DNA of 8,416 nucleotides from Thermogutta sp. Lineage in GTDB: Bacteria > Planctomycetota > Planctomycetia > Pirellulales > Thermoguttaceae. Below, piece after piece: positions 1 to 6,522 of this stretch; the first letter of the stretch is position 1; each line of letters begins with the position of its first letter. The stretch spans positions 1-8,416 of the forward strand of contig NZ_JACIYL010000118.1 in the NCBI RefSeq assembly GCF_014359955.1, read 5' to 3'. The position numbers were made by a program, and so were the translations under genes. The notes beneath the pieces are model-generated. The model searched no databases. It was given only the letters and a program-made list of their open reading frames with translations, and was not told the origin of the DNA.

Positions 1-1
1 C

Positions 2-979
2 GAGCCGATCGGCTTCGACCCCTCGGGTCAGCCGGTCTACTTGAGAGACCTCTGGCCAAACGAACAGGAAATCGCTTCTGCGATGGCTGAGGTGTTGACT
101 CCCGACCTTTTCCAAAAACGCTATCAATCGGTTTTTGAGGGCGACGAACTGTGGCAAAGTCTCGCGGTACAGCCGAGCGAGCTTTTCCCGTGGCGAGAGG
201 AAAGCACGTATATCCATGAGCCTCCCTATTTTGACGGGCTCACGCCGGAGCCCACTCCTCCGCCTCCGATCCGCGGTGCGCGGGTCCTGCTGGCCCTGGG
301 AGATTCCGTCACCACGGATCATATCTCACCAGCCGGGACTATCCCCAAGGACAGCCCAGCGGGCCGCTTCCTCATTGAAAGAGGTGTTCCGCCGGAAGAA
401 TTCAACACGTATGGAGCGAGACGCGGCAACGACCTCGTCATGGTTCGGGGAACATTTGCCAACATTCGCCTGCGCAACTATCTGGTCCCTGACCAGGAAG
501 GTGGTGTGACTCGCTACTGGCCGACGGGCGAAGTGCTTACCGTCTTCGAAGCCGCCATGCGATACAAGTCAAACGGGACTCCCCTGGTGGTCCTGGCGGG
601 GGCCGAATACGGGACCGGAAGTAGTCGCGACTGGGCCGCCAAGGGAACGGCCCTCTTGGGAATCCGTGCCGTTCTGGCCACCAGTTTCGAGCGCATCCAC
701 CGGAGCAATCTCGTGGGAATGGGGGTCCTCCCCCTTCAATTTCCGGAAGGCCAGACATGGCAAAGCCTCGGTTTGAGCGGCGAAGAAGTGATCGATATCC
801 TCGAGCCGGAAACCGAGCTGACTCCGCGATGTCAAGTGCGGGTGGTTGCCCGGAAAAGCGATGGTCAAACCATCGAGTTCTCCTGTCTGGCGCGAATCGA
901 TACTCCGGTGGAACTTGAGTACTACCAGCATGGCGGCATCCTGCCGATGGTCCTGCGAAAATTGCTTTCCGCACCCTGA
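2..979 (+). CDS. acnA: Aconitate hydratase, C-terminal part (5' end outside window)
   Basis: The frame is open from base 2 and encodes the last 325 residues of an aconitase, which isomerises citrate to isocitrate in the TCA cycle using a [4Fe-4S] cluster. The family is usually near 900 residues, so roughly the first two thirds, including the cluster cysteines, lie left of the window. Visible hallmarks of the swivel domain are GDSVTTDHISPAG (about nt 299-337), FNTYGARRGN, RGTFANIRLRN, and the substrate-binding segment YGTGSSRDWAAKG followed by SFERIHRSNLVGMGVLPLQF. The leading residues EPIGFD..G.PVYL.DLWP match the aconitase linker region, so the TTG at 41 is an internal leucine and not a start. 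The motifs fit the AcnA/IRP type rather than AcnB. Convergent with the next gene. No defect is seen in the visible part. Confidence 0.96.
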   Translation, partial: EPIGFDPSGQPVYLRDLWPNEQEIASAMAEVLTPDLFQKRYQSVFEGDELWQSLAVQPSELFPWREESTYIHEPPYFDGLTPEPTPPPPIRGARVLLALGDSVTTDHISPAGTIPKDSPAGRFLIERGVPPEEFNTYGARRGNDLVMVRGTFANIRLRNYLVPDQEGGVTRYWPTGEVLTVFEAAMRYKSNGTPLVVLAGAEYGTGSSRDWAAKGTALLGIRAVLATSFERIHRSNLVGMGVLPLQFPEGQTWQSLGLSGEEVIDILEPETELTPRCQVRVVARKSDGQTIEFSCLARIDTPVELEYYQHGGILPMVLRKLLSAP

Positions 980-1119
980 CCGTTGCCCATCGCTCGGAAG
1001 ATCGTTTGGAAGATTCCACGCGCCGCAGGGGTAATGCATGAATTGCCCCTACCAGGAACTGAGCTGCGCAGACACAGTGGCACAGGACAACGAGGGACGA
1101 CTCAGCTCGGCACCGGCTT

Positions 1120-1136
1120 GGGCCGTGATGCGGCCC
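1120..1136. other. Short hairpin between convergent genes
   Basis: GGGCCG, a 5-nt loop TGATG, then CGGCCC form a perfect 6-bp GC stem in the 174-bp gap between the convergent aconitase and YkgJ-like genes. It sits where a shared terminator would be expected, but neither side has a T tract. A function as an intrinsic terminator is therefore weakly supported. Confidence 0.25.
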
Positions 1137-1153
1137 TCGCTTTGGCATCCGGT

Positions 1154-1789
1154 TCAGGGTGACGACCGATTGTGCCCGCGAGGGGAGGCATCTGTCGCCC
1201 GTTGATCTTGGACAAAATGTGGCCGGGGGATGCGCTCCGGTTTTGTATCCACGCGGAGCCCCGGACGGAGAATCCGCCTTCCGTCTCTTGTGATCAGCAC
1301 GACGAAGCTTGATTGTGCCAGAAGCTGCTCGAGGATGGCCTGGCCCACAGTCGAGTCAAGCCGCCCCGGCACCAGCTCGTAAACCGCGCTGCCCCACACG
1401 CCAGGAGAAAGTAATTCAGATAAACAAAGGAGGCCAGAGCGGTCCGGCCGCCATTCAACGGGCCAGGTCCGAGCTTTGAGAAAAGAACATTCAAACCGGC
1501 GGCAGATCGTCGGTCGGTCTTCATACTTGCGACACCCTGTGCACGTCAAGTGCGGACAGTCCACACCGGTGGGCTTGTCCTCTGGGCCCACGTGCCCTGC
1601 TGGGATGGGCAGCCAGGTGCAGCAGGCTGTGCACGCGCCGCAAGGACGCTCCGCGACTGACTGCACAGACGCAGACGAAGAACTGGAACGCTCCCTCACA
1701 TCGACCATAAGCTCCGGCACAAGCAAAACCGTTGTTTCGTTCTCAGTAATGACCACCAGCCGTTGCTTCGGGAATCTACGGCAGGCCAT
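1154..1789 (-). CDS. YkgJ-family cysteine cluster protein
   Basis: A 211-residue protein with a compact cysteine cluster: C50-x2-C53-x2-CC57, C78, C83-x2-C86, C96 and C101, in the context PCGACTACC..LP...VDCPHL..TGC..Y..RP..CR.F.C. This is the signature of the YkgJ/UPF0153 family (zinc or iron-sulphur cluster binding), whose members are small cytosolic proteins of largely unknown role. The segment after residue 105 looks like an ordinary alpha/beta tail. The start is uncertain. The ATG at 1789 gives a 49-residue extension before the cluster and has no clear ribosome-binding site. An internal ATG at 1708 has GGAG only 3 nt upstream, which is too close to be convincing. The gene faces aconitase tail to tail and diverges from the vWA gene. 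Family call is firm, function is not. Confidence 0.82.
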   Translation of the reverse strand: MACRRFPKQRLVVITENETTVLLVPELMVDVRERSSSSSASVQSVAERPCGACTACCTWLPIPAGHVGPEDKPTGVDCPHLTCTGCRKYEDRPTICRRFECSFLKARTWPVEWRPDRSGLLCLSELLSPGVWGSAVYELVPGRLDSTVGQAILEQLLAQSSFVVLITRDGRRILRPGLRVDTKPERIPRPHFVQDQRATDASPRGHNRSSP

Positions 1790-1838
1790 TCCAAAGGGAC
1801 TAGATTTGTGTCTCGACCGTTTGGGATCGGTTCCCCAT

Positions 1839-1864
1839 TATTTTTTGCTTTGCCGCAAAAAATA
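1839..1864. promoter_or_regulatory. AT-rich inverted repeat in the divergent intergenic region
   Basis: TATTTTTTGC (1839-1848), a 6-nt centre TTTGCC, then GCAAAAAATA (1855-1864) are perfectly complementary 10-bp arms. The element lies between two divergent genes, 50 bp from the minus-strand start and 81 bp from the plus-strand start, and overlaps the candidate promoter of the plus-strand gene. This fits an operator for a dimeric regulator or a bent-DNA site. A terminator is less likely because nothing is transcribed into it from a nearby upstream gene. Confidence 0.4.
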
Positions 1865-1873
1865 TCCTATCTT
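1845..1873 (+). promoter_or_regulatory. Candidate sigma70-type promoter for the TadG/vWA gene
   Basis: TTGCTT (1845-1850) and TATCTT (1868-1873) are separated by exactly 17 bp and lie about 70 bp upstream of the plus-strand ATG at 1945. They match the -35 and -10 consensus at 4 of 6 positions each. The -35 box falls inside the inverted repeat, which would let a bound regulator block it. Inference from motif and position only. Confidence 0.4.
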
Positions 1874-1944
1874 TTCCAATAGACCGAATTGAATGTCGCG
1901 CCTGTCTCGTCTGTGGTGGTTCTCGTCTCGATAGGGAGGGCCTT

Positions 1945-3690
1945 ATGAGGTCGCCGAAGCTGCTTTGGGTGCTCCGCAAATGCGAGGACAAGAAAAGACG
2001 TCGCGGCGCGATTGTCATGCTCACGGCACTGCTCATGGTCTTCATGATGGGGCTTCTGGCCCTTTCGGTGGACGTGGGCTACATGATGACGGTGAAGACG
2101 GAGCTCAAACGAGCCACCGACGCGGCCGCCCTGGCAGGTGCCGCCAGCCTGGCCGAGGGAACCGACGTCGCCCGCCTCAAAGCCTTCGAGTTCCTCGCCA
2201 GAAATCCCATCGGTCATCAGAACTTGACCGAGTTGGAAGACTGGGAAGATCGATTGGAGGAGCTCCTTGCTCAGCACTCCCAGGAATTTCGCGTGGACTT
2301 CGGGGAATGGGACGCTGACACCGGCGAATTCCTCCCCACAGCGACGGCGCCCTCCGCCATTCGCGTGACAACGACCCACAACGGCGGACCTTTGTTTTTC
2401 GCCCGAATCTTCGGCCGGGATGCCTTCGTCCTTCAGGCTGAATCCATCGCCCAGTACCAGCCCCGGGATATCGTGTTGGTTCTCGACTTTTCAGCCTCCA
2501 TGAACGACGACAGTGAACTCCGCCGAATCACTGAATTCGGCCCGTCTGCCCGCGAGGCCGTGGAAGCCAACATTCAGCAAATCTACGAGGAACTCGGTTC
2601 GCCGACTTACGGTTCCCTCCAGTTCACGCCGCAGTACTACACCCAGGTTGGCAAACCACCCCAATCGTCCTGCGAGCCCCAGATCACCGTCACGTTCCGG
2701 GGGGACGATGTCTATGTGGTGTCCACCAAGGATCTCTCAAACGTCGTGCTCCAGTTCTCCGACGGCACGACTCAGAAATTCGACGGACTCTCCGGAAAAA
2801 CCGGCGTGTTCCGGGGGACTGGTCGGAACGCCAACAAGCGAATTGACCGATGCTGGGTCAAATCGGGATGCAACGCTAGCGGCGAGGGCCCCGGCTACGG
2901 AGAACGTTTCGAAGACACCACGACGAATATCATGAAAGCCTTCGGCCTCGACAAAGTGCCCTACCCATATCCCTCCGGGAGTTGGGAAAGCTACATCAAC
3001 TACGTGAAAACGAGCACCTTCGTGAAAAACGCGGGTTATCGAAAAATGTACGGCTATTTAACCCTCATCAACTACTGGCTGGAGCAAAAACCCCAGGCCG
3101 ACGAAACACCGGATTTGTGGAAGGTCAGTGAGCAGCCTGTCAGCCAGCTCAAAGAGGCTGTGGGCGTGTTTTTCGACTACATTCAGGCGGTGAACACCAA
3201 CGATCGGGTATCGCTCGTGATCTACAACTCGCCCGATCAAACGGCGGTGACTGAGTATCCGCTCACTCAATCTTTTGAAGCGATTAAAGACACCATCGTC
3301 CACCGGCAGGCCGGTCACTATGACCATTACACGAACATCGGCGCGGGAATCAAAAACGGAGTGGACGAACTTTTTGCCCACGGACGACCAGGGGCCTTCA
3401 AAATGATCGTGCTCATGACGGATGGAAAAGCCAATCGGCCGTACAACCAAACCCAGGGACGTTCCTACGCCCTTTCCCAGGCCCAAAGGGCGGCCGAAAA
3501 CCGAATTCCGATTTTCACGATCGGGCTGGGGTTGGATGCCGATACGGATTTGCTTGACGAAATCGCTCGCATGACCAACGGCCAGTCGTTCATCGTGCCC
3601 GGCACCCTGGCCGTCACCGACTATCGTGAGCAGCTCATTGAGAAGTTCCGCACGGTGGCAGCCCACCGACCCGTTCGCCTCGTCAAATAG
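1945..3690 (+). CDS. TadG-like membrane-anchored protein with a split von Willebrand A domain
   Basis: A 581-residue protein. The ATG at 1945 is well placed behind AGGGAGGG. Residues 17-21 are basic, followed by a single hydrophobic segment (about 22-47) and then DVGYMM.VK.ELK.ATDAAALAGAASL, the N-terminal signature of TadE/TadG-like pseudopilin-class proteins. The protein should therefore be membrane-anchored with its bulk outside the cytoplasm. A von Willebrand A fold follows with a complete metal site (MIDAS): D181-x-S183-x-S185 in DFSASMN, T463 in HYTNIG, and D493 in LMTDGKAN. About 200 residues (190-395) are inserted between the first MIDAS strand and the rest of the fold. They include a beta-rich stretch (247-290, VTFRG..VYVVSTKDLSNVV) and cysteines at 243, 303 and 309. 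The likely role is surface adhesion or protein binding. No other tad genes are in view, so a pilus role is unproven. It appears monocistronic. Confidence 0.85.
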   Translation: MRSPKLLWVLRKCEDKKRRRGAIVMLTALLMVFMMGLLALSVDVGYMMTVKTELKRATDAAALAGAASLAEGTDVARLKAFEFLARNPIGHQNLTELEDWEDRLEELLAQHSQEFRVDFGEWDADTGEFLPTATAPSAIRVTTTHNGGPLFFARIFGRDAFVLQAESIAQYQPRDIVLVLDFSASMNDDSELRRITEFGPSAREAVEANIQQIYEELGSPTYGSLQFTPQYYTQVGKPPQSSCEPQITVTFRGDDVYVVSTKDLSNVVLQFSDGTTQKFDGLSGKTGVFRGTGRNANKRIDRCWVKSGCNASGEGPGYGERFEDTTTNIMKAFGLDKVPYPYPSGSWESYINYVKTSTFVKNAGYRKMYGYLTLINYWLEQKPQADETPDLWKVSEQPVSQLKEAVGVFFDYIQAVNTNDRVSLVIYNSPDQTAVTEYPLTQSFEAIKDTIVHRQAGHYDHYTNIGAGIKNGVDELFAHGRPGAFKMIVLMTDGKANRPYNQTQGRSYALSQAQRAAENRIPIFTIGLGLDADTDLLDEIARMTNGQSFIVPGTLAVTDYREQLIEKFRTVAAHRPVRLVK

Positions 3691-4002
3691 CGGGGCATAA
3701 CGCCCTTGATACACTCGCGGATGGCAAGGATGCGTTGCGATTTTTTGGTGTATCAGTTTGGCGACAGGATCCCTCATGGTGCCCGAAAGAGGTATGGAGA
3801 CGCGACGAACGGCCAGGGACGGCCGCTAAGCTGCCGACAGGCGCGAGCCCCCGTTGGAACCCGGCTGCGTGGGCTGGTTCTTCCGCGGGGGTCGTCATTT
3901 TTCTTGCTGCCCAAACGTGCCCCAACCCATCTCCATTTGCGCTGCCTGACAAGCGACGCTGGCCTCCAGGAAGGTTTCCAGGCAAGTGACACCTATTCCG
4001 GA
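3691..4002. other. Intergenic stretch with no recognised gene
   Basis: Short open frames exist on both strands here, but their translations are rich in Arg, Pro, Trp and Cys, lack recognisable motifs and overlap one another. No ribosome-binding site decides for any of them. No T-tract hairpin is visible just after the vWA stop. I see nothing functional until the palindromic repeats begin. Confidence 0.5.
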
Positions 4003-4246
4003 GGCACCTGCTTGTCACGTCCGCTTTTTTCGGAGGGACCTGCCTGTCAGGTCCGCTTTCGGAGGGACCCGCTTGTCGGGTCCGATCAACACCGATCGAT
4101 GCCCGATTGCCCTTCACCGGGTACGACAAGCGTGCCCCTCTAGACGACGTTTCCGAATTTGCGGCTTTCGGACGGACGTGCTAGTCACGTCCGCGTTTGC
4201 AACATGGATGATCCGCCGGCTTTCACCGGGCACGCATGTTGTGCCC
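4003..4246. repeat. Cluster of six 19-bp palindromic (REP/BIME-like) elements
   Basis: Six related hairpins, each a 7-bp stem, 5-nt loop and 7-bp stem, lie at 4004-4022, 4036-4054, 4065-4083, 4119-4137, 4174-4192 and 4228-4246. Copies 2, 3 and 5 have perfect stems that differ in sequence but keep pairing: GGACCTG/CAGGTCC, GGACCCG/CGGGTCC, GGACGTG/CACGTCC. Their loops are CCTGT, CTTGT and CTAGT. Copy 4 has loop ACAAG, the reverse complement of CTTGT, so it lies in the opposite orientation. Copy 6 has GGGCACG/TGTGCCC with one wobble pair. Copy 1 has two mismatched pairs. Flanks are shared (TTCGGA before copies 2, 3 and 5; TTCACC before copies 4 and 6). The segments 4055-4137 and 4164-4246 are both 83 bp and align without gaps at about 60% identity. 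This is a composite unit of two opposed hairpins. Confidence 0.8.
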
Positions 4247-4282
4247 ACTGCAAAAGCGGGGACGGAGGCGGGGCTCTGGGAC

Positions 4283-4310
4283 TTGACGCGGCAAAGGGGA
4301 TCAGTAGACT
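4283..4310 (+). promoter_or_regulatory. Promoter of tRNA-Leu
   Basis: TTGACG (4283-4288) and TAGACT (4305-4310) are spaced by 16 bp. The second box ends 24 bp before the first tRNA base, which suits a short leader removed by RNase P. The -35 matches the consensus at 5 of 6 positions and the -10 at 4 of 6. Confidence 0.5.
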
Positions 4311-4334
4311 ATTTTTATGAGGTGATGGTCGTTC

Positions 4335-4418
4335 GCGGGAATGGCGGAATTGGCAGACGCGCCAGGTTGAGGGCCTGGTGGCCGCAAGGCCGTGGAGGTT
4401 CAAGTCCTCTTTCCCGCA
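4335..4418 (+). tRNA. tRNA-Leu(GAG)
   Basis: An 84-nt class II tRNA. The acceptor stem GCGGGAA (4335-4341) pairs with TTCCCGC (4411-4417), with discriminator A at 4418. The anticodon stem CCAGG/CCTGG encloses the loop TTGAGGG, giving anticodon GAG (4369-4371), which reads CTC and CTT leucine codons. The long variable arm contains the GGCC-GCAA-GGCC hairpin typical of leucine tRNAs. The T arm is GAGG-TTCAAGT-CCTC. The 3' CCA is not encoded and must be added after transcription. A T-rich run follows directly (4419-4429). Confidence 0.96.
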
Positions 4419-4540
4419 TTTTTTGTTTTCGATCATCGGGTAGAGTGTGTTCCTTAACGGTGCCGATCTGTATGCCTCCGAAGAGGGGGCCTCGCGTGCC
4501 CGACGGATGGACAGGGAACGAGACACACCGACTGCGAAGA

Positions 4541-4562
4541 AGCGAGGGAATCGATCCTCGCT
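4541..4562. other. Hairpin between the two tRNA genes
   Basis: AGCGAGG (4541-4547) and CCTCGCT (4556-4562) are perfect 7-bp arms around an 8-nt loop GAATCGAT. No T tract follows, so it is not a typical intrinsic terminator. It could be a processing or structural element in a read-through tRNA transcript. Otherwise 4419-4642 holds no recognised gene. Confidence 0.3.
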
Positions 4563-4642
4563 GCCCGGTGAATAGAGGCATGGATGAATACCCAAGGTGG
4601 GCCAAGCAACACCCAGGGTGTACCTTAATATCGAGAGCAACT

Positions 4643-4716
<74 letters not shown>

Positions 4717-4728
4717 CTGGGATCCACG

Positions 4729-4776
4729 AACCCCAGCAAACTTGCCGACGAGGCAGGTTGTGCGGGGTTTTTCTTT
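4729..4776 (+). terminator. Intrinsic terminator after tRNA-Lys
   Basis: A nested stem: AACCCC (4729-4734) pairs with GGGGTT (4764-4769). Inside it, AACTTGCC pairs with GGCAGGTT around the loop GACGA, including one G-T pair. A T run (4768-4772, then C, then TTT) follows the outer stem. This has the form of a Rho-independent terminator for the tRNA transcript. Confidence 0.8.
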
Positions 4777-5155
4777 GCGCAGGGGCATTTCCGTAATCGG
4801 TCTGGCTAGGTAGCGATGGCCTTCCGACCGGCAACCGCCCCCCACTGGCAGGGAGGCCTCGCGAAGAAGGACACGTGTCTTCGAGAATTAACTCAGCGAG
4901 GAGCTTCGCCACCGCTCCTTGCCCATGGTATCGGGTGCTTCTCGATGCTGCTGCGGGTGGCTGGGACTCTGAACGCCGGGCAGTGCGTGGTGGCCTCGAG
5001 ATCGGCAGTCTGCGGGTGCTTTGACAAATCGAACAATCGCAGGCCCGAAGCCGAAAACGCGGTGGCATCCATTCGGCCTGTGCGACCGGCGTTCCGCACC
5101 TCATCGCCCGCCTTTACTGTAGCAAATAAACATTTTTCTCAGGCACAATCGATCC
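4777..5155. other. Non-coding stretch between the tRNA block and the RHS remnants
   Basis: Overlapping open frames on both strands cover this GC-rich stretch, but none has a recognisable motif, a ribosome-binding site or a protein-like composition. It probably marks the junction between the conserved chromosome and the accessory RHS region. No insertion-sequence ends or integrase remnants were found. Confidence 0.45.
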
Positions 5156-5476
5156 CACCGCCGGACCCCAGAGGTAACGCTACTGCTGGTGGCCTACCTG
5201 CATGTCGCCCGAGTTGGTACGCCAGAAATCCATGACGATCTGGTTGCCATCGTAGATGAAGATCCGCCGCTGCTCGGCATGGCCGTCGCCGTCGTCATCG
5301 AGCCGCTTGTAGACCCAGCGGTTGGCATAGTCGTAGGCGTACTCGACCACATGATCGACCGCAGCGGCATAGCTTGCCCGGTGCTCCACCTTGGTGAGCC
5401 GGTTGCGGTGGTCCCAGGTGTACTGGGTGATGTCCGTGTCGCCCGAGTTGGTAGGCCCCTGTTCGCGGCGTGCCAA
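5156..5476 (-). pseudogene. RHS core fragment, interrupted by a stop codon
   Basis: The minus-strand translation shows YD-repeat features of RHS proteins: ITQYTWDHRNRLTKVEHR, VVEYAYDYANRWVYKRL, DDDGDGHAEQRRIFIYDG and NQIVMDFWRTNSGD. The open frame (TTG at 5476, stop TAG at 5182-5180) is only 98 codons, against the thousand or more of a full RHS protein. Directly beyond the stop, in the same frame, RYLWGPAV (5179-5156) continues the RHS core. Similarity then ends abruptly. A stop (TAG, 5482-5480) also lies two codons upstream of the TTG, and no RHS sequence precedes it. This is therefore a decayed relic cut at both ends. It lies at the far downstream end of the RHS tip array, 43 bp after the stop of the 260-residue gene. 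A short expressed peptide cannot be excluded. Confidence 0.75.
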
Positions 5477-5519
5477 GGACTACCCAGAATGGACATGCAC
5501 ACGGCGAGCAACGACGCGG

Positions 5520-6302
5520 TCACGAGCCTGTATCATCGTTTCGTGTCTCGGCGTTATCTGGGCCCCCCAACGCGCTAACCAACCGGTCGGCAGCACGAAG
5601 GACCCTACCCTGCGCTCCGTACATCTCCCGAAGCAACTGCTCTATTTTTTTGACCCTCTCCGGGTCCATGTATTTCTCCCCTTCGTGCCACTTCTCTTTA
5701 ATGTTCTCTTCGGTCGCAATCGCCTCTCCGAAAGCAGCAATGTTTTCAACCAGACTGCCTAGAAGGACCGCAATCGCCCATACCAGCCCGGACACCGCGC
5801 CCACGTAGTCGTTCGGGTCTGGCGGAAGCATGGTGATGCGCGAACCCAGAAACCGGCACACCTGCAGTCGTGTCTGAAAATCTAGCTTCCCAGCCGCAGT
5901 CACTAATAGCCGCAGCGCAGTCAAATATGGGTCTGGCGGCGGGTCCTTGTAGCCCAGAACATAGCAATGCAAATAGAGCGACATGGCGTACACTACTTTG
6001 AATGGGTCTTCATACTCCCCTCGTTGTTCACTAAGGTCATAAATGTAGGTTACGTACTCAAGAAGCTTTTCAATCTCCCAGCGTTCGTTCTCATCTTGCG
6101 GAAAGACACCGGAGGAAAGAGGTTCCACCAATGTCTCCGGCGGTCTCCGATCCAAATAGATATCGGGCAGGGCATCTTCGTACAACTGCTTCACTAAATC
6201 CTTCGGCACCCTCTCGGCCAAGAACGCCAGGTAATCGGCATCTACCCGTCTGGTGTTCACCGCGAACCAGTCTCGATCGGGATACGGCTCTGCTCTACTC
6301 AT
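5520..6302 (-). CDS. Hypothetical protein, candidate RHS-tip immunity protein
   Basis: 260 residues of no family I recognise. The frame is open further upstream, to an ATG at 6446. The ATG at 6302 is preferred because GGAG lies 8 nt before it and the sequence from there (MSRAEPYPDRDWFAVNTRRV) looks like a natural N terminus. The protein is mostly acidic and probably helical. Residues 100-160 are rich in Tyr, Leu and Cys. A hydrophobic stretch runs from about 167 to 190 (YVGAVSGLVWAIAVLLGSLV), then a charged helical segment and a polar tail. The hydrophobic stretch could be a membrane segment or a buried helix. No signal peptide is visible. It lies directly downstream of a displaced RHS toxin tip on the same strand, the standard place for the cognate immunity gene. 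That role is inferred from position only. Confidence 0.7.
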   Translation of the reverse strand: MSRAEPYPDRDWFAVNTRRVDADYLAFLAERVPKDLVKQLYEDALPDIYLDRRPPETLVEPLSSGVFPQDENERWEIEKLLEYVTYIYDLSEQRGEYEDPFKVVYAMSLYLHCYVLGYKDPPPDPYLTALRLLVTAAGKLDFQTRLQVCRFLGSRITMLPPDPNDYVGAVSGLVWAIAVLLGSLVENIAAFGEAIATEENIKEKWHEGEKYMDPERVKKIEQLLREMYGAQGRVLRAADRLVSALGGPDNAETRNDDTGS

Positions 6303-6522
6303 ATTCAGGTCTCCGTGGAACCGTGTTGAGAGGAGACGCGAACATCGATCTGCCCCCATTAACCTTACGACCTTAACTGATTGACCGCGCACTGTGCCTA
6401 TAAAGAGCAGATTACCACCATTTCCAAGGCAAACGTAGCGGAGCAAACGGGTCTTTGCCTAACAGCTCACGGTAGTGTGTTGGCTCGGGAGGCTCGCCAC
6501 AACCAAGCCGGCGGTAGTGGTT

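Noticed and set aside
537..1148. Long minus-strand open frame (203 codons) opposite aconitase
   Set aside because: It lies antisense to clear aconitase coding sequence, and its translation is rich in Arg, Gly and Pro with no motif. It is a high-GC shadow.
3058..3777. 239-codon minus-strand open frame opposite the vWA gene
   Set aside because: The plus strand has a convincing vWA domain with a complete metal site over the same bases. The antisense product has no recognisable features.
4003..4246. CRISPR array
   Set aside because: The repeated units are short hairpins of changing stem sequence, irregular spacing and alternating orientation, not identical repeats with uniform spacers. No cas gene is present.
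4816..5235. Plus-strand 139-codon open frame after the tRNA-Lys terminator
   Set aside because: It runs into the RHS relic on the other strand, has no motif or ribosome-binding site, and has an atypical composition.
6303..6446. Upstream ATG at 6446 giving a 308-residue version of the 260-residue protein
   Set aside because: It has no good ribosome-binding site, whereas the ATG at 6302 has GGAG at 8 nt. The extra 48 residues look like translated leader.
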